Assembly: GCA_964635575.1 (NCBI GenBank)
Contig: CAZWNY010000003.1
Location: 1 to 64,000, forward strand
Length of the DNA: 64,000 bases
DNA from: GCA-2733415 sp964635575
Lineage (GTDB): Bacteria > Bacteroidota > Bacteroidia > Flavobacteriales > Flavobacteriaceae
Direction of reading: 5' to 3'
In this document: one piece after another, positions 25,517-34,402 of the stretch
Layout of the letters: each line of letters opens with the position of its first letter
Numbering within the stretch: the first letter of the stretch is position 1
Translations under genes and position numbers: made by a program
Notes under the pieces: model-generated
Told to the model about the DNA's origin: nothing
The model's database searches: none
What the model saw: the letters and a program-made list of their open reading frames with translations, nothing else

Positions 25517-27271
25517 CTAGGTTTTTTCACTCAGTTGTCTTTTATATAGCTCTTTGTAGTATCCTTCTGTTGTTATTAACTCTTTATGTGTGCCTATTTG
25601 TATAATATTCCCGTTTTGCAAAACAATAATTTTTTCTGCATTTTTAGCCGATGATACTCTATGAGTAACAATAATAACTGTTTTTGTAGCGGTTTGTTTT
25701 TTTAAATTGCTCAAAATCCCTTCTTCTGTTTTGGTATCTACCGCAGATAGGCAATCGTCAAACAATAAAATATCGGGATTTTTAATTAATGCTCTAGCTA
25801 TAGAAACTCGTTGTTTCTGACCTCCAGATAAAGTAATACCTCTTTCGCCTAAAACCGTTTTATATTGCGCTGTAAAATCCATTATATTTTTGTGTACTAC
25901 TGCATTTTTTGCTGCGGTTATTATTGCTTGTTCGGAAGCATCTTTTTTACCAAATTTAATATTATCGCTTATACTTTCCGAAAACAAAAACGGATCTTGC
26001 GGAACAATACCTATATTTTTTCTTAGCAGTTGTAAATTATGCTTTTTTACGTTTTTATCCCCTACAATAACTTCCCCTAAAGTAGTATCATATAAACGAG
26101 TAATTAAATTTAATAAGGTCGATTTCCCTGAACCTGTTTTCCCTATTATAGCAACGGTTTCGTTTTCTTTTACCTTAAATGAGATGTTTTTTAACGCCTC
26201 TACATTAGTATCTTTATAAGTAAAACTTACGTTTTTAAACTCAATACTATTTTTAAACATATATGTGTTGGTATTGGTGTTTATAATATCTGGTATTATT
26301 TTTAAAAACTCATTAATTCGTTTTTGAGATGCTTCTGCTTGTTGTACCATTGAGGTTACCCAACCTACTGTTGCTACTGGCCAAGTTAACATATTTACAT
26401 ATAAAATAAATTCGATTAGTGTACCGATGGTTTTAATTTCACCGTTTACATATTGCATTCCGCCTACATAAATTACTAAAACATTACTGAGTCCTATTAA
26501 TAATATCATAAACGGAAAAAACCATGCTTGTACTTTTACCAAGCTCATATTTTTATTTTTACTGTCTTCCGATAAGATTTTAAATTTTTGAGTTACATCG
26601 GCTGTAATTTCGTATGCTTTTATTACTGATATTCCTGAAAAAGATTCTTGTGTAAATATGGTTAATTTTGATAAATACTCTTGCACAACAGTGCTTCTTA
26701 AATGTATTTTTTTGCTTAATTTATAGATCGAAATCGATAAAAACGGTAACGGAATTAAAGTATACATAGCTAGTTTAGGTGCTGTATTTACCATTAACGG
26801 TATTACAATAATAAATAAGGTTATGGTGTTAATACTGTACATTAATGCGGGACCAAAATACATCCGAACTTTTCCAACGTCTTCACTAATCCTATTCATT
26901 AAATCGCCTGTTCTGTTTTGTTTATAGAAACTTTGCGACAAACGTTCATATTGCTTAAAAATGTCATTTTTTAAATCAAACTCTATTAAACGAGACATTA
27001 CAATTAAGGTTTGACGCATTAAAAATGTAAAGAATGCTCCGATTATTGTAGTTCCCAATATTAAATATATGTACTGCAATATGTCATCTTTAAACACCGA
27101 TACGTTTGTGCTTTTCTGTAATACATACGCTTCAATTACACTAATTGCATTACCTGTAAAACGAGGTGTAAACACGATAAAAACGCGAGCTACAATTGTA
27201 ATTAAAATACCTAATAATAGTCGGTATTTATATTTAAAAAAGTAGGTGTTTAAGTATTTGAGTTCCTTCAT
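25517..27271 (-). CDS. ABC exporter half-transporter (MsbA/YheI-like)
   Basis: Type IV ABC exporter of 584 residues with a six-helix membrane domain (about 15-300) fused to a nucleotide-binding domain. Walker A GKTGSGKST lies at 377-384 in the domain, the Q-loop in PQDPFLF, the signature LSGGQKQR at 481-488, Walker B ILLFD at 501-505 and the switch His in VTHR. The residue after Walker B is Asp506 rather than the catalytic Glu, and the D-loop reads SAVD. That is the pattern of the degenerate subunit in heterodimeric exporters, yet no partner gene is adjacent. The substrate is unknown. Confidence 0.92.
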   Translation of the reverse strand: MKELKYLNTYFFKYKYRLLLGILITIVARVFIVFTPRFTGNAISVIEAYVLQKSTNVSVFKDDILQYIYLILGTTIIGAFFTFLMRQTLIVMSRLIEFDLKNDIFKQYERLSQSFYKQNRTGDLMNRISEDVGKVRMYFGPALMYSINTITLFIIVIPLMVNTAPKLAMYTLIPLPFLSISIYKLSKKIHLRSTVVQEYLSKLTIFTQESFSGISVIKAYEITADVTQKFKILSEDSKNKNMSLVKVQAWFFPFMILLIGLSNVLVIYVGGMQYVNGEIKTIGTLIEFILYVNMLTWPVATVGWVTSMVQQAEASQKRINEFLKIIPDIINTNTNTYMFKNSIEFKNVSFTYKDTNVEALKNISFKVKENETVAIIGKTGSGKSTLLNLITRLYDTTLGEVIVGDKNVKKHNLQLLRKNIGIVPQDPFLFSESISDNIKFGKKDASEQAIITAAKNAVVHKNIMDFTAQYKTVLGERGITLSGGQKQRVSIARALIKNPDILLFDDCLSAVDTKTEEGILSNLKKQTATKTVIIVTHRVSSAKNAEKIIVLQNGNIIQIGTHKELITTEGYYKELYKRQLSEKT

Positions 27272-27315
27272 GATATTTAAATTTGCAAAAAAAACACACT
27301 TTTAATCTTCTTTTA

Positions 27316-27346
27316 TTGCTCATCTTTTAATAATCTCCTATTTTTG
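27316..27346 (+). promoter_or_regulatory. Promoter of the leucine dehydrogenase gene
   Basis: TTG (27316-27318) and TATTTTTG (27339-27346) are spaced by 20 bases, an exact Bacteroidetes -33/-7 arrangement, 47 bases before the ATG. Confidence 0.65.
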
Positions 27347-27393
27347 TAACCTCAAATTTAAAATTACTAACTTTTTAGTATAAAAATATTAAT

Positions 27394-28497
27394 ATGACAT
27401 CAGAAATAATAAATGTAAAAGATTTGCCAAAGGTAGATCCTGTTTTCGGACAATTATCATTCCAAAATCATGAACAAATTGTTTTTTGTAACGACAAAGA
27501 TACTGGTTTAAAAGCAATAATAGGAATACATAATACAATTTTAGGTCCTGCACTTGGCGGCACACGTATGTGGCAATATGCGAATGAATGGGAAGCTCTT
27601 AATGATGTGTTGCGTTTGTCTCGTGGAATGACCTATAAATCTGCCATTGCAGGTTTAAATTTAGGTGGCGGAAAAGCCGTAATTATTGGAGATGCAAAAA
27701 CACAAAAAACTCCTGAATTAATGAGGAAATTTGGAGAATTTGTACATCGTTTAAGTGGTAATTATATTACTGCGGAAGATGTTGGAATGGAAACTTCTGA
27801 CATGGACTTAGTGCGTGACGTTACACCGTATGTTACAGGTATTTCAGAAAGCAAAGGTGGTTCAGGAAACCCATCACCAATTACTGCATACGGAGTTTTT
27901 GTAGGCATGAAGGCTGCTGCAAAATTTAAATACGGCAGCGACGTTTTAGAAGATAAAACCATAATTGTACAAGGTATCGGACATGTTGGCGAAAGTTTAG
28001 TAGAACATTTAACAGATGAAGGCGCAAAAGTAATTATTACCGATATTAACGAAGTTCGCTTACAGGAAGTAAGTGAAAAATACGGAGCAAAAATTTATAG
28101 AGGAAATGATTTATATAGCATAAAAGCAGATATTTATGCTCCTTGTGCTTTAGGCGCAACCATAAACGACAATACTATAAACTTATTAAATGTCGATATT
28201 ATTGCAGGTGCGGCCAACAACCAATTAGCAAACGGCATAAAACATGGTAAAATTTTACAAGAAAAAGGAATTATTTATGCTCCCGATTTTGTAATTAATG
28301 CTGGTGGTATTATTAACGTATATGCTGAAATTGCAAACTATGATAAAACAGAAATTATGCGTAGAACAGAAAATATTTACAACACTACTCTAAATATTTT
28401 AAATACTGCAAAAACAAATGGAACAACAACTCATGAAGCTTCTATTTTAATTGCACAAGAAAAAATTGACACAAGAAAAAAAGAAAATAAGAAGTAA
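27394..28497 (+). CDS. Leucine dehydrogenase (Glu/Leu/Phe/Val dehydrogenase family)
   Basis: Reversible NAD-dependent oxidative deamination of branched-chain amino acids, cytoplasmic. The 367-residue size fits LeuDH, not the larger glutamate enzyme. Substrate and catalytic residues are visible: GGTRMW near 55-60, Lys82 in MTYKSAIAG, and Lys94 in LNLGGGKAV. The NAD-binding turn is VQGIGHVGESL, and the family AGAANNQLA segment follows. It has its own promoter and terminator, so it is a single-gene unit in front of nusB. Confidence 0.93.
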   Translation: MTSEIINVKDLPKVDPVFGQLSFQNHEQIVFCNDKDTGLKAIIGIHNTILGPALGGTRMWQYANEWEALNDVLRLSRGMTYKSAIAGLNLGGGKAVIIGDAKTQKTPELMRKFGEFVHRLSGNYITAEDVGMETSDMDLVRDVTPYVTGISESKGGSGNPSPITAYGVFVGMKAAAKFKYGSDVLEDKTIIVQGIGHVGESLVEHLTDEGAKVIITDINEVRLQEVSEKYGAKIYRGNDLYSIKADIYAPCALGATINDNTINLLNVDIIAGAANNQLANGIKHGKILQEKGIIYAPDFVINAGGIINVYAEIANYDKTEIMRRTENIYNTTLNILNTAKTNGTTTHEASILIAQEKIDTRKKENKK

Positions 28498-28523
28498 TTT
28501 TAAAAATATTACATTATTTTCGC

Positions 28524-28557
28524 AAAGCGAAAGACATATCGTTTTTTCGCTTTTTTT
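28524..28557 (+). terminator. Rho-independent terminator after leucine dehydrogenase
   Basis: AAAGCGAAA (28524-28532) pairs with TTTCGCTTT (28545-28553), followed by T residues to 28557. It lies 27 bases after the stop. Confidence 0.65.
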
Positions 28558-28612
28558 AAACCTTATGCAATCCTAAAATTTGCAAAAACATAAATCGTAA
28601 AGTTCTTATACA

Positions 28613-29545
28613 ATGCTAAACAGAAGACACATTCGCACCAAAGTAATGCAACAGCTTTTCGAATTACAATTATCCGATAGTCAAGACTTAAATAGCGCTA
28701 ATAAAAAACTAAATGAAAGTTTTAATAAAATGTACGACTTATACTTATTACAGTACCAGTTATTTAGCGTTTTACTAAAAAAAGCAAGAACTTTAGAGCT
28801 TGTTACACAAAAAAGCCTATTAACCGACAGTAAAAATAAAAACGTACACCGTTTAGCCAACAATGTATATTTAAATCATATTGCAGCAAGCACTCAATTA
28901 TCAGCACAAATAGAAGAACGAAAGCTAAATAATTGGGAACTTGACAACGAATATGCAACACTATTTTTAAAAGAAATTTTAAAATCAAACTACTACCTCG
29001 AATATTTAGAAAAAGACAACACCTTTGAAAACGATAAAAAATTAATTATACTATTGTTTAAAAGAACCATCGCACCAAATGATAAATTATACTCCTATTA
29101 TGAAGACGCTTGTATTAGTTGGACTGACGACTTACCTCACGTAAACACGACTATTTTAAAGGAATTAAAAAAATTAGATTTAAAACTAGACCTTCGTTTA
29201 TCTCATTTATTTAAAGAACAAGACGATCAAAAATTTGCCAAAAACCTATTAGAAAAAACAGTATTAAATGATGATGAACTCATTAAATATGTAGATGATA
29301 AAACACCTAATTGGGACGCCGATAGAATTGCAAATACTGACTTTATTTTATTAAAAATGGGAATTTGCGAAATTTTAAAATTTTCATCAATCCCTATAAA
29401 AGTAACTTTAAATGAATATATAGAAATTGCAAAAGAATATTCTACAAAAAAAAGCAGTACTTTTATTAATGGTATTTTAGATAATTTAATAAAAGAATTT
29501 ACAACTAACGGAAAATTACAAAAAATGGGTAGAGGATTATTGTAA
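28613..29545 (+). CDS. nusB: Transcription antitermination protein NusB (extended form)
   Basis: RNA-binding factor for rRNA antitermination. The NusB fold is at the C-terminal end (residues about 170-305: the ...WDADRIANTDFILLKMGICEILKF helix, IPIKVTLNEYIEIAKEYSTKKSSTFINGIL), which matches the classical family. The N-terminal starts RRHIRTKVMQQLFELQ like NusB, and about 150 residues of helical sequence are inserted between, giving 310 residues against about 140 in E. coli. This long form is usual in Bacteroidetes. It is followed by DUF1573 and yajC genes on the same strand. Confidence 0.9.
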   Translation: MLNRRHIRTKVMQQLFELQLSDSQDLNSANKKLNESFNKMYDLYLLQYQLFSVLLKKARTLELVTQKSLLTDSKNKNVHRLANNVYLNHIAASTQLSAQIEERKLNNWELDNEYATLFLKEILKSNYYLEYLEKDNTFENDKKLIILLFKRTIAPNDKLYSYYEDACISWTDDLPHVNTTILKELKKLDLKLDLRLSHLFKEQDDQKFAKNLLEKTVLNDDELIKYVDDKTPNWDADRIANTDFILLKMGICEILKFSSIPIKVTLNEYIEIAKEYSTKKSSTFINGILDNLIKEFTTNGKLQKMGRGLL

Positions 29546-29603
29546 TATCCATTTATTTACTTTAAATTTACACCTAATTATTTAATTAAAACAATCCAAA
29601 ATA

Positions 29604-30098
29604 ATGAAAAATTTTAAAACAGTAGCTATTACGGCAATGTGTGTATTTGCACTCCTATCTTGTAAAAAAGAAAATGCAGTAGATAAAATTAATAAAGAAA
29701 ACATAGAAAAAGCAGCAGTTAGAGATGAAAGTTCTGACAAATTTCCTGTAATGACGTTTGATAAAACAGAGCACGATTTCGGAACCATACAACAAGGAGA
29801 AATTGCTGAAACAACATTTAACTTTAAAAACACAGGAAACAAACCTTTAGTAATCGTAAATATTAAAGGAAGTTGTGGTTGCACCGTACCTAATGACTGG
29901 CCAAGAAATGCAATTTTACCAGGAGAATCTGGTAACTTTAGCGTTAAATTTAACTCAAAAGGAAGAAAAGGACAAAACAACAAATCTATTACCATTACTG
30001 CAAATACCGAAAAAGGTAGAGATGTTGTTAAAATTAAGGTAAATGTAAATGCTCCAGAAGGTGTTGCAATTGCTAAAAAACCTGTTGCAAAAAAATAA
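29604..30098 (+). CDS. DUF1573 lipoprotein
   Basis: A 164-residue lipoprotein with signal ending in VFALLSCKKENA (lipobox Cys). The mature part from residue 47 is an Ig-like beta-sandwich DUF1573 domain: TFDKTEHDFGTIQQGE, FNFKNTGNKPLVI and GSCGCTVPNDWP, all characteristic. Such domains are frequent in Bacteroidetes envelope proteins; no catalytic role is known. It is 2 bases before yajC. Confidence 0.9.
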   Translation: MKNFKTVAITAMCVFALLSCKKENAVDKINKENIEKAAVRDESSDKFPVMTFDKTEHDFGTIQQGEIAETTFNFKNTGNKPLVIVNIKGSCGCTVPNDWPRNAILPGESGNFSVKFNSKGRKGQNNKSITITANTEKGRDVVKIKVNVNAPEGVAIAKKPVAKK

Positions 30099-30100
30099 TC

Positions 30101-30376
30101 ATGGAAAACTTAACCCAATTTGCTCCGTTTATTTTAATGTTTGTAGTGCTTTATTTTTTCTTTTTAAGACCACAAATTAAAAAACAAAAACAAGAAGCTA
30201 ACTTTGCAAACGAAATTAAAAAAGGAAACCGTGTAATTACAAAAAGCGGAATGCATGGTAAAATTACAGAGATAAACGATAAAGATAACACTTGTGTTAT
30301 TGAAACTGGTGCAGGTAAAATTAAATTTGAACGCTCTGCCCTATCGTTAGAGTTAAGTGCAAAATTGAACAAGTAA
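30101..30376 (+). CDS. yajC: Preprotein translocase subunit YajC
   Basis: Single-pass inner-membrane partner of SecDF. The 91 residues contain one membrane helix (about 8-24, FAPFILMFVVLYFFFLRPQ) ending in the conserved FLRPQIKKQK, then the cytoplasmic GNRVITKSGMHGKI region and IETGAGKIKFERSALS. It follows the DUF1573 gene by 2 bases and ends the unit at a strong terminator. A coaE gene, which often follows in this family as I recall it, is absent. Confidence 0.96.
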   Translation: MENLTQFAPFILMFVVLYFFFLRPQIKKQKQEANFANEIKKGNRVITKSGMHGKITEINDKDNTCVIETGAGKIKFERSALSLELSAKLNK

Positions 30377-30398
30377 TATCTTTTACATAATACATAAT

Positions 30399-30431
30399 AA
30401 ATCCTCAAAAGTAAATAACTTTTGAGGATTT
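30399..30431 (+). terminator. Rho-independent terminator after yajC
   Basis: A perfect 14-base stem (30399-30412 with 30418-30431, core ATCCTCAAAAGT) has a 5-base loop; a T-rich tract follows. It lies 22 bases after the stop. Confidence 0.8.
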
Positions 30432-30803
30432 ATTATTTGAATAATGCATCTATTATGTACAATGATATAAAATAATGTTGGTTTCTGCAAATCTACATTT
30501 CTTTAACATTCTCAATACGCTATAAATTGTATGTTTTAAAATTGATTTCTTTTATTTGTTTCTTATAAATAATTATACTTTCGGATACCTCAGAGTAACC
30601 GAGTTTATGAACGAAGTTTATATTTCCAACAACCATTTAAACTCGTATTATTACAGATAATTTTAATATTTTTAAGTTTAAAATATTAAAATACAAAACG
30701 CTAATTATAGCGCATTCATTATTTAACACTATTTTTCACTCTAAACTTAGGTAATTTATTAAAAAAACTAACGCCTTGTGTTTTATAATTTTAAAGGGTT
30801 GTG

Positions 30804-30811
30804 TATATTTG
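30804..30811 (+). promoter_or_regulatory. -7 promoter element of purB
   Basis: TATATTTG is an exact TAnnTTTG match 26 bases before the purB ATG. A TTG at 30776-30778 is 25 bases upstream, slightly longer than ideal. Confidence 0.5.
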
Positions 30812-30837
30812 TTGCTTTAATAAAAACAAAAAATAGT

Positions 30838-32178
30838 ATGACACTTACTGCTTTAAATGCCGTTTCTCCTATTGACGGAAGATACCGTGAAAAAACTGAC
30901 TCATTAGCTCCTTATTTTTCGGAAGAGGCTTTAATAAAATACAGAGTTTTAGTAGAAATTGAATATTTTATTGCTTTATGTGAAATTCCGCTTCCTCAAT
31001 TAGCAGATTTTGACAGTAGCTTATTTGAAAAATTACGCGATATATATCGAAATTTTTCTTCTGAAAATGCACAGGCAATTAAGGATATTGAAAAAGTAAC
31101 AAATCATGATGTAAAAGCTGTTGAATATTTTATAAAAGAACAATTTGATTTACTAAATCTTCAAAAATATAAAGAATTTATCCATTTTGGGTTAACCTCT
31201 CAAGACATTAACAACACAGCAATACCATTATCAATAAAAGAAGCAATTGGCGATGTATATATTCCTGAATATTTTTCAGTTTTAAAAAAACTAGAAACAT
31301 TAAGTGAGGAATGGGAAAACATACCTATGTTAGCAAAAACACATGGACAACCAGCATCTCCTACCCGATTAGGAAAAGAAATCTACGTTTTTGCAGAACG
31401 CTTAAAACAACAGTTCAATTTGTTAAATGACATACCGAGTGCCGCTAAATTTGGTGGAGCAACAGGTAACTTTAACGCACATAAAGTCGCATACCCAACA
31501 ATAGATTGGAAAGAGTTTGGAGCAAATTTTGTAAACAGTTTAGGCTTACATCATTCGTTTCCTACAACTCAAATTGAACATTATGATCACATGGCAGCAT
31601 TGTTTGATAATTTAAAACGCATTAACACCATTATTATCGATTTAAACCGAGATATTTGGACGTATGTATCAATGAATTACTTTAAACAAAAAATTAAAGC
31701 AGGAGAAATTGGTTCATCAGCAATGCCACATAAAGTAAACCCTATCGATTTTGAAAACTCAGAAGGAAACTTAGGAATTGCCAATGCTATTTTCGAACAT
31801 TTATCGGCTAAATTACCAATATCCAGGCTACAACGAGATTTAACAGATAGTACTGTTTTACGAAACGTTGGCGTTCCGTTTGGCCATACATTAATCGGCT
31901 TTCAATCTACCTTAAAAGGATTAAATAAGTTGGTACTAAACAAAGAAGCTTTTGCTGCCGATTTAGAAAACAATTGGGCAGTTGTTGCTGAAGCAATACA
32001 AACTATTTTACGAAGAGAAGCATTTCCAAACCCATACGAAGCGTTAAAATCTTTAACTCGTACTCATGAAGTTATAAATAAAAAATCGATAGCCGATTTT
32101 ATTGATACACTTGCAATTTCAGATGCTATTAAAACGGAATTAAAACAAATTACACCAAGCAATTATACTGGAATTTAG
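30838..32178 (+). CDS. purB: Adenylosuccinate lyase
   Basis: Catalyses two fumarate-releasing steps of purine synthesis (SAICAR to AICAR, adenylosuccinate to AMP). The 446 residues start MTLTALNAVSPIDGRY, the standard N-terminus. An in-frame ATG at 30778 overlaps the promoter and is rejected. The fumarase/aspartase superfamily signature is GEIGSSAMPHKVNP, and the catalytic His blocks NHDVKAVEYFIKE and HFGLTSQDINNTA are also present. A terminator overlaps its end. Confidence 0.96.
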   Translation: MTLTALNAVSPIDGRYREKTDSLAPYFSEEALIKYRVLVEIEYFIALCEIPLPQLADFDSSLFEKLRDIYRNFSSENAQAIKDIEKVTNHDVKAVEYFIKEQFDLLNLQKYKEFIHFGLTSQDINNTAIPLSIKEAIGDVYIPEYFSVLKKLETLSEEWENIPMLAKTHGQPASPTRLGKEIYVFAERLKQQFNLLNDIPSAAKFGGATGNFNAHKVAYPTIDWKEFGANFVNSLGLHHSFPTTQIEHYDHMAALFDNLKRINTIIIDLNRDIWTYVSMNYFKQKIKAGEIGSSAMPHKVNPIDFENSEGNLGIANAIFEHLSAKLPISRLQRDLTDSTVLRNVGVPFGHTLIGFQSTLKGLNKLVLNKEAFAADLENNWAVVAEAIQTILRREAFPNPYEALKSLTRTHEVINKKSIADFIDTLAISDAIKTELKQITPSNYTGI

Positions 32179-32196
32179 AATTGCTTGGGTTAGTTT
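32155..32196 (+). terminator. Terminator overlapping the purB stop codon
   Basis: CCAAGCAATT (32155-32164) pairs with AATTGCTTGG (32179-32188), with the TAG stop in the 14-base loop; a TTAGTTTTTT tract follows. The left arm is coding sequence. Confidence 0.6.
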
Positions 32197-32232
32197 TTTA
32201 GTGACTTGATTTTTAGAGATTAGTACTAAAAA

Positions 32233-32790
32233 CTATTTGCTTTTTGTTTTAAAGCCCAAAAAACTTGTGATTTTTTTAATTTCTGCCGCATCTAAACTAT
32301 GATCTTTTATAGATTTCAATAGTTCAAATATATTTTGCGGATTCATGTTGTTTCCTAAAACTCGAACTACTGCAAAACCTTTTTTATCTTCTGCTCCAAA
32401 AAACACTAATTCTTTTATTGCAGTTGGCGTTCCTAAATATTTAATGCTACCCATTTTACCATTATCATTAAACCGTATTAAGTCGTTATATTTATTGGCT
32501 TTTAAAACTGTTTTTAATTCTTTTTTTGCTAATTCATACGTTGCTTGGTTAAATTCATTTTTACTAAATGCTAAAAAATTTAATTTATTTATCGACTTAT
32601 ATGCTTGTTTTTGTGTTTTTGTTAATTTGTTTTCGTCCATTTTTAAAATAGATGTCGGAATATCAATTACCATAAACCCTTGTTTTTCTTGATTTTTTAC
32701 ATAAAACTCATCTAAAGATTGTGTTTTATTACAGCTTACTACTAAAAACAATGTTATACCAACAAATAGTATTGTTTTAATTAATTTCAT
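32233..32790 (-). CDS. DUF4252 lipoprotein
   Basis: The 185-residue protein has a lipoprotein signal ending in LVVSCNKTQ (lipobox Cys20). The mature region has the DUF4252 pattern: a short strand GFMVIDIP, a helical stretch, LKTVLKANKYNDLIRFNDNGK, and FAVVRVLGNNMNPQNIFELL. Function is unknown. It is the last gene of the sigma-factor operon, 2 bases after a second DUF4252 gene, and the two look like a diverged tandem duplication. One product is lipid-anchored and the other exported without a lipobox. Confidence 0.85.
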   Translation of the reverse strand: MKLIKTILFVGITLFLVVSCNKTQSLDEFYVKNQEKQGFMVIDIPTSILKMDENKLTKTQKQAYKSINKLNFLAFSKNEFNQATYELAKKELKTVLKANKYNDLIRFNDNGKMGSIKYLGTPTAIKELVFFGAEDKKGFAVVRVLGNNMNPQNIFELLKSIKDHSLDAAEIKKITSFLGFKTKSK

Positions 32791-32792
32791 AA

Positions 32793-33332
32793 TTATTTTC
32801 TTTTAGCTTTTTTTAAATGCTCTCCTCCAGGTATATTCATTGTTTTGGTTAATTTTGACACTTGCTTTAAGTCAAAATCTCCTGTAAGCGATAACAATAC
32901 TGTATTTACATTTTTTTCTTGTATTTTTTTATTTATATTACTTACAAACATTAATAGTTCGGCTACTTTATCTGGTGTACTTCCTTCTTTTATATAAAAC
33001 TTCACATTTAAATTCTCGTCTTTTATTCGCATTAATTCCTCTAAATTCGATTTTCTCAAATAGCTTTTCATCATTGTTTCCATTTTTGCTGCTTTACTTT
33101 CATCTTTTGCTACAAAAACTTTTAAATTGGTAATACTTTTAATTACGTTTAGCAATTCTTTTGCTTCAGAATCATCAGTACTAATGTCTATTTTACTCAT
33201 TAAGCTAAACATGTTTGCGTTTACGATTACGGATGTTATTCCGTCTTCGTCTTCTAAACTATCAAAATAATTTTGTCCGTTTATACACAAAGGCATTAGG
33301 ATAAGTGCTAAAATAATACTTGTTTTTTTCAT
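32793..33332 (-). CDS. DUF4252 protein with signal peptide
   Basis: A 179-residue exported protein: signal MKKTSIILALILMPLCINGQN, then the DUF4252 domain (VIVNANMFSLMSKID, LNVIKSITNLKVFVAKDESKAAKM, LEELMRIKDENLNVKFYIKEG). The segment pattern parallels the downstream lipoprotein. It follows the putative anti-sigma gene by 25 bases, and a role in envelope-stress sensing or output is inferred from position only. Confidence 0.82.
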   Translation of the reverse strand: MKKTSIILALILMPLCINGQNYFDSLEDEDGITSVIVNANMFSLMSKIDISTDDSEAKELLNVIKSITNLKVFVAKDESKAAKMETMMKSYLRKSNLEELMRIKDENLNVKFYIKEGSTPDKVAELLMFVSNINKKIQEKNVNTVLLSLTGDFDLKQVSKLTKTMNIPGGEHLKKAKRK

Positions 33333-33357
33333 AATTTTTAATTTTAAATTGTTGTTT

Positions 33358-33804
33358 TTAATTCTTTTTTTTATTTTTAAATATTTGATGTTTTATTTTT
33401 TCAAATTTCACTAAATAAGCTATTTTTTCAGTTCCCTTATTAAAATTATTAGAAAGCAATTGTAATGCCAACTTTGTTTGCTTGTATGCTAAAGCAACCT
33501 CTTTCTTTTGATTTTTAGTATTTACGATATTTCTTTTAGTGTAAAAACCAACTGCAAAAATTAATAATACTGCTACCGACAACCATTTATAGTTTACCAT
33601 TTTTTGTGGCACAAAAATTTGTTGCGGTAAGGTTTCCTTTTTTGCATTTTTAAAATATCCAAATACTAATACATATTGTTGTAAATGTGGCGGCACATTT
33701 TGCGTAGTAAAATACTGTTGTAAATACTGCTCTTCAACAAGAGTCGTATTTGCAACTTCGTATTTGGCTATTAACTCTTCTATTTCACATATTTTAAATT
33801 CCAT
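33358..33804 (-). CDS. Single-pass membrane protein, putative anti-sigma factor
   Basis: I do not recognise a named domain. The 148 residues show an N-terminal cytoplasmic helical part of about 70 residues (MEFKICEIEELIAKYEVANTT...), one membrane helix (about 74-90, WLSVAVLLIFAVGFYTK) and a basic 55-residue C-terminal part. Size, topology and an 11-base overlap with the end of the ECF sigma gene fit an anti-sigma factor. The short C-terminal sensor domain is unlike FecR. The function is inferred from topology and position. Confidence 0.65.
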   Translation of the reverse strand: MEFKICEIEELIAKYEVANTTLVEEQYLQQYFTTQNVPPHLQQYVLVFGYFKNAKKETLPQQIFVPQKMVNYKWLSVAVLLIFAVGFYTKRNIVNTKNQKKEVALAYKQTKLALQLLSNNFNKGTEKIAYLVKFEKIKHQIFKNKKKN

Positions 33805-34300
33805 AATTATGTTTTTTTATGAGTTGTTCTTTTATTGTTTTTCTTGCTCTAGACAAATTTACTCGAATAGCAGTTTCCTTATTATTTAATAACACTGCTA
33901 TTTCAGAAATCTGGTAGTGCTCAATATCTCTTAATTGAATAATTAAACGTTGTTTTGGTGGTAAATTTTCAATTAGTTTTTCCACCCAATTAATACTATC
34001 ATTAATTTCTATTTGTTTTTGCAAACTCGCATTATCGTCAGTATAATTACTGTGTACAATTTTTAAGGTTTTCGCTTGTTTTGATTTTAATCGGTCAAAA
34101 CAATAGTTTTTGGTCATGGTCATGGCAAATGCTTCTACGTTTTTACAAGATGCTATTTTCACTTTACCTTTCCAAAGTTTCAATATAACTTCTTGTGTAG
34201 CATCTTGCGCTTCTTCTGTAGATATTAATAGTCGTTTTGCTAAACGATATAGTTTATCTTTAAAAGGTAATACTACGGTTAAAAAATCAGATTGAGTCAT
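33794..34300 (-). CDS. ECF-type RNA polymerase sigma factor
   Basis: A 168-residue sigma-70 family protein with region 2 (LYRLAKRLLISTEEAQDATQEVILKLW, the DATQEV motif is classic) and region 4 (LPPKQRLIIQLRDIEHYQISEIAVLL... ETAIRVNLSRARKTIKEQL helix-turn-helix). It redirects RNA polymerase to a small regulon. It is the first gene of an operon with the membrane protein and two DUF4252 genes, which are likely regulator and targets. The promoter recognised cannot be told from sequence. Confidence 0.93.
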   Translation of the reverse strand: MTQSDFLTVVLPFKDKLYRLAKRLLISTEEAQDATQEVILKLWKGKVKIASCKNVEAFAMTMTKNYCFDRLKSKQAKTLKIVHSNYTDDNASLQKQIEINDSINWVEKLIENLPPKQRLIIQLRDIEHYQISEIAVLLNNKETAIRVNLSRARKTIKEQLIKKHNYGI

Positions 34301-34402
34301 TTTTAAGTTTGTGTTCTTATTTTAATATGACGACTCAATTTATAATTTGTAACATTATTTTTAATTATTTTCAAGAAAAACATTACTTTTAAGCAAAAAA
34401 AG

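Larger units (their letters stand above)
30377..30837. other. Intergenic region yajC to purB
   Basis: The 460-base gap holds the yajC terminator, an AT-only 12-base inverted repeat at 30661-30691 (TTTTAATATTTT), a short CGCTA-ATTA-TAGCG dyad near 30699-30712, and the purB promoter core. No gene, tRNA or riboswitch is recognised. Confidence 0.5.

Noticed and set aside
29582..29995. 137-codon open frame antisense to the DUF1573 lipoprotein
   Set aside because: Antisense shadow of a clear DUF1573 gene with no recognisable domain.
30661..30691. AT-only inverted repeat in the yajC-purB gap
   Set aside because: Made only of A and T in AT-rich DNA; expected by chance and far from gene ends.
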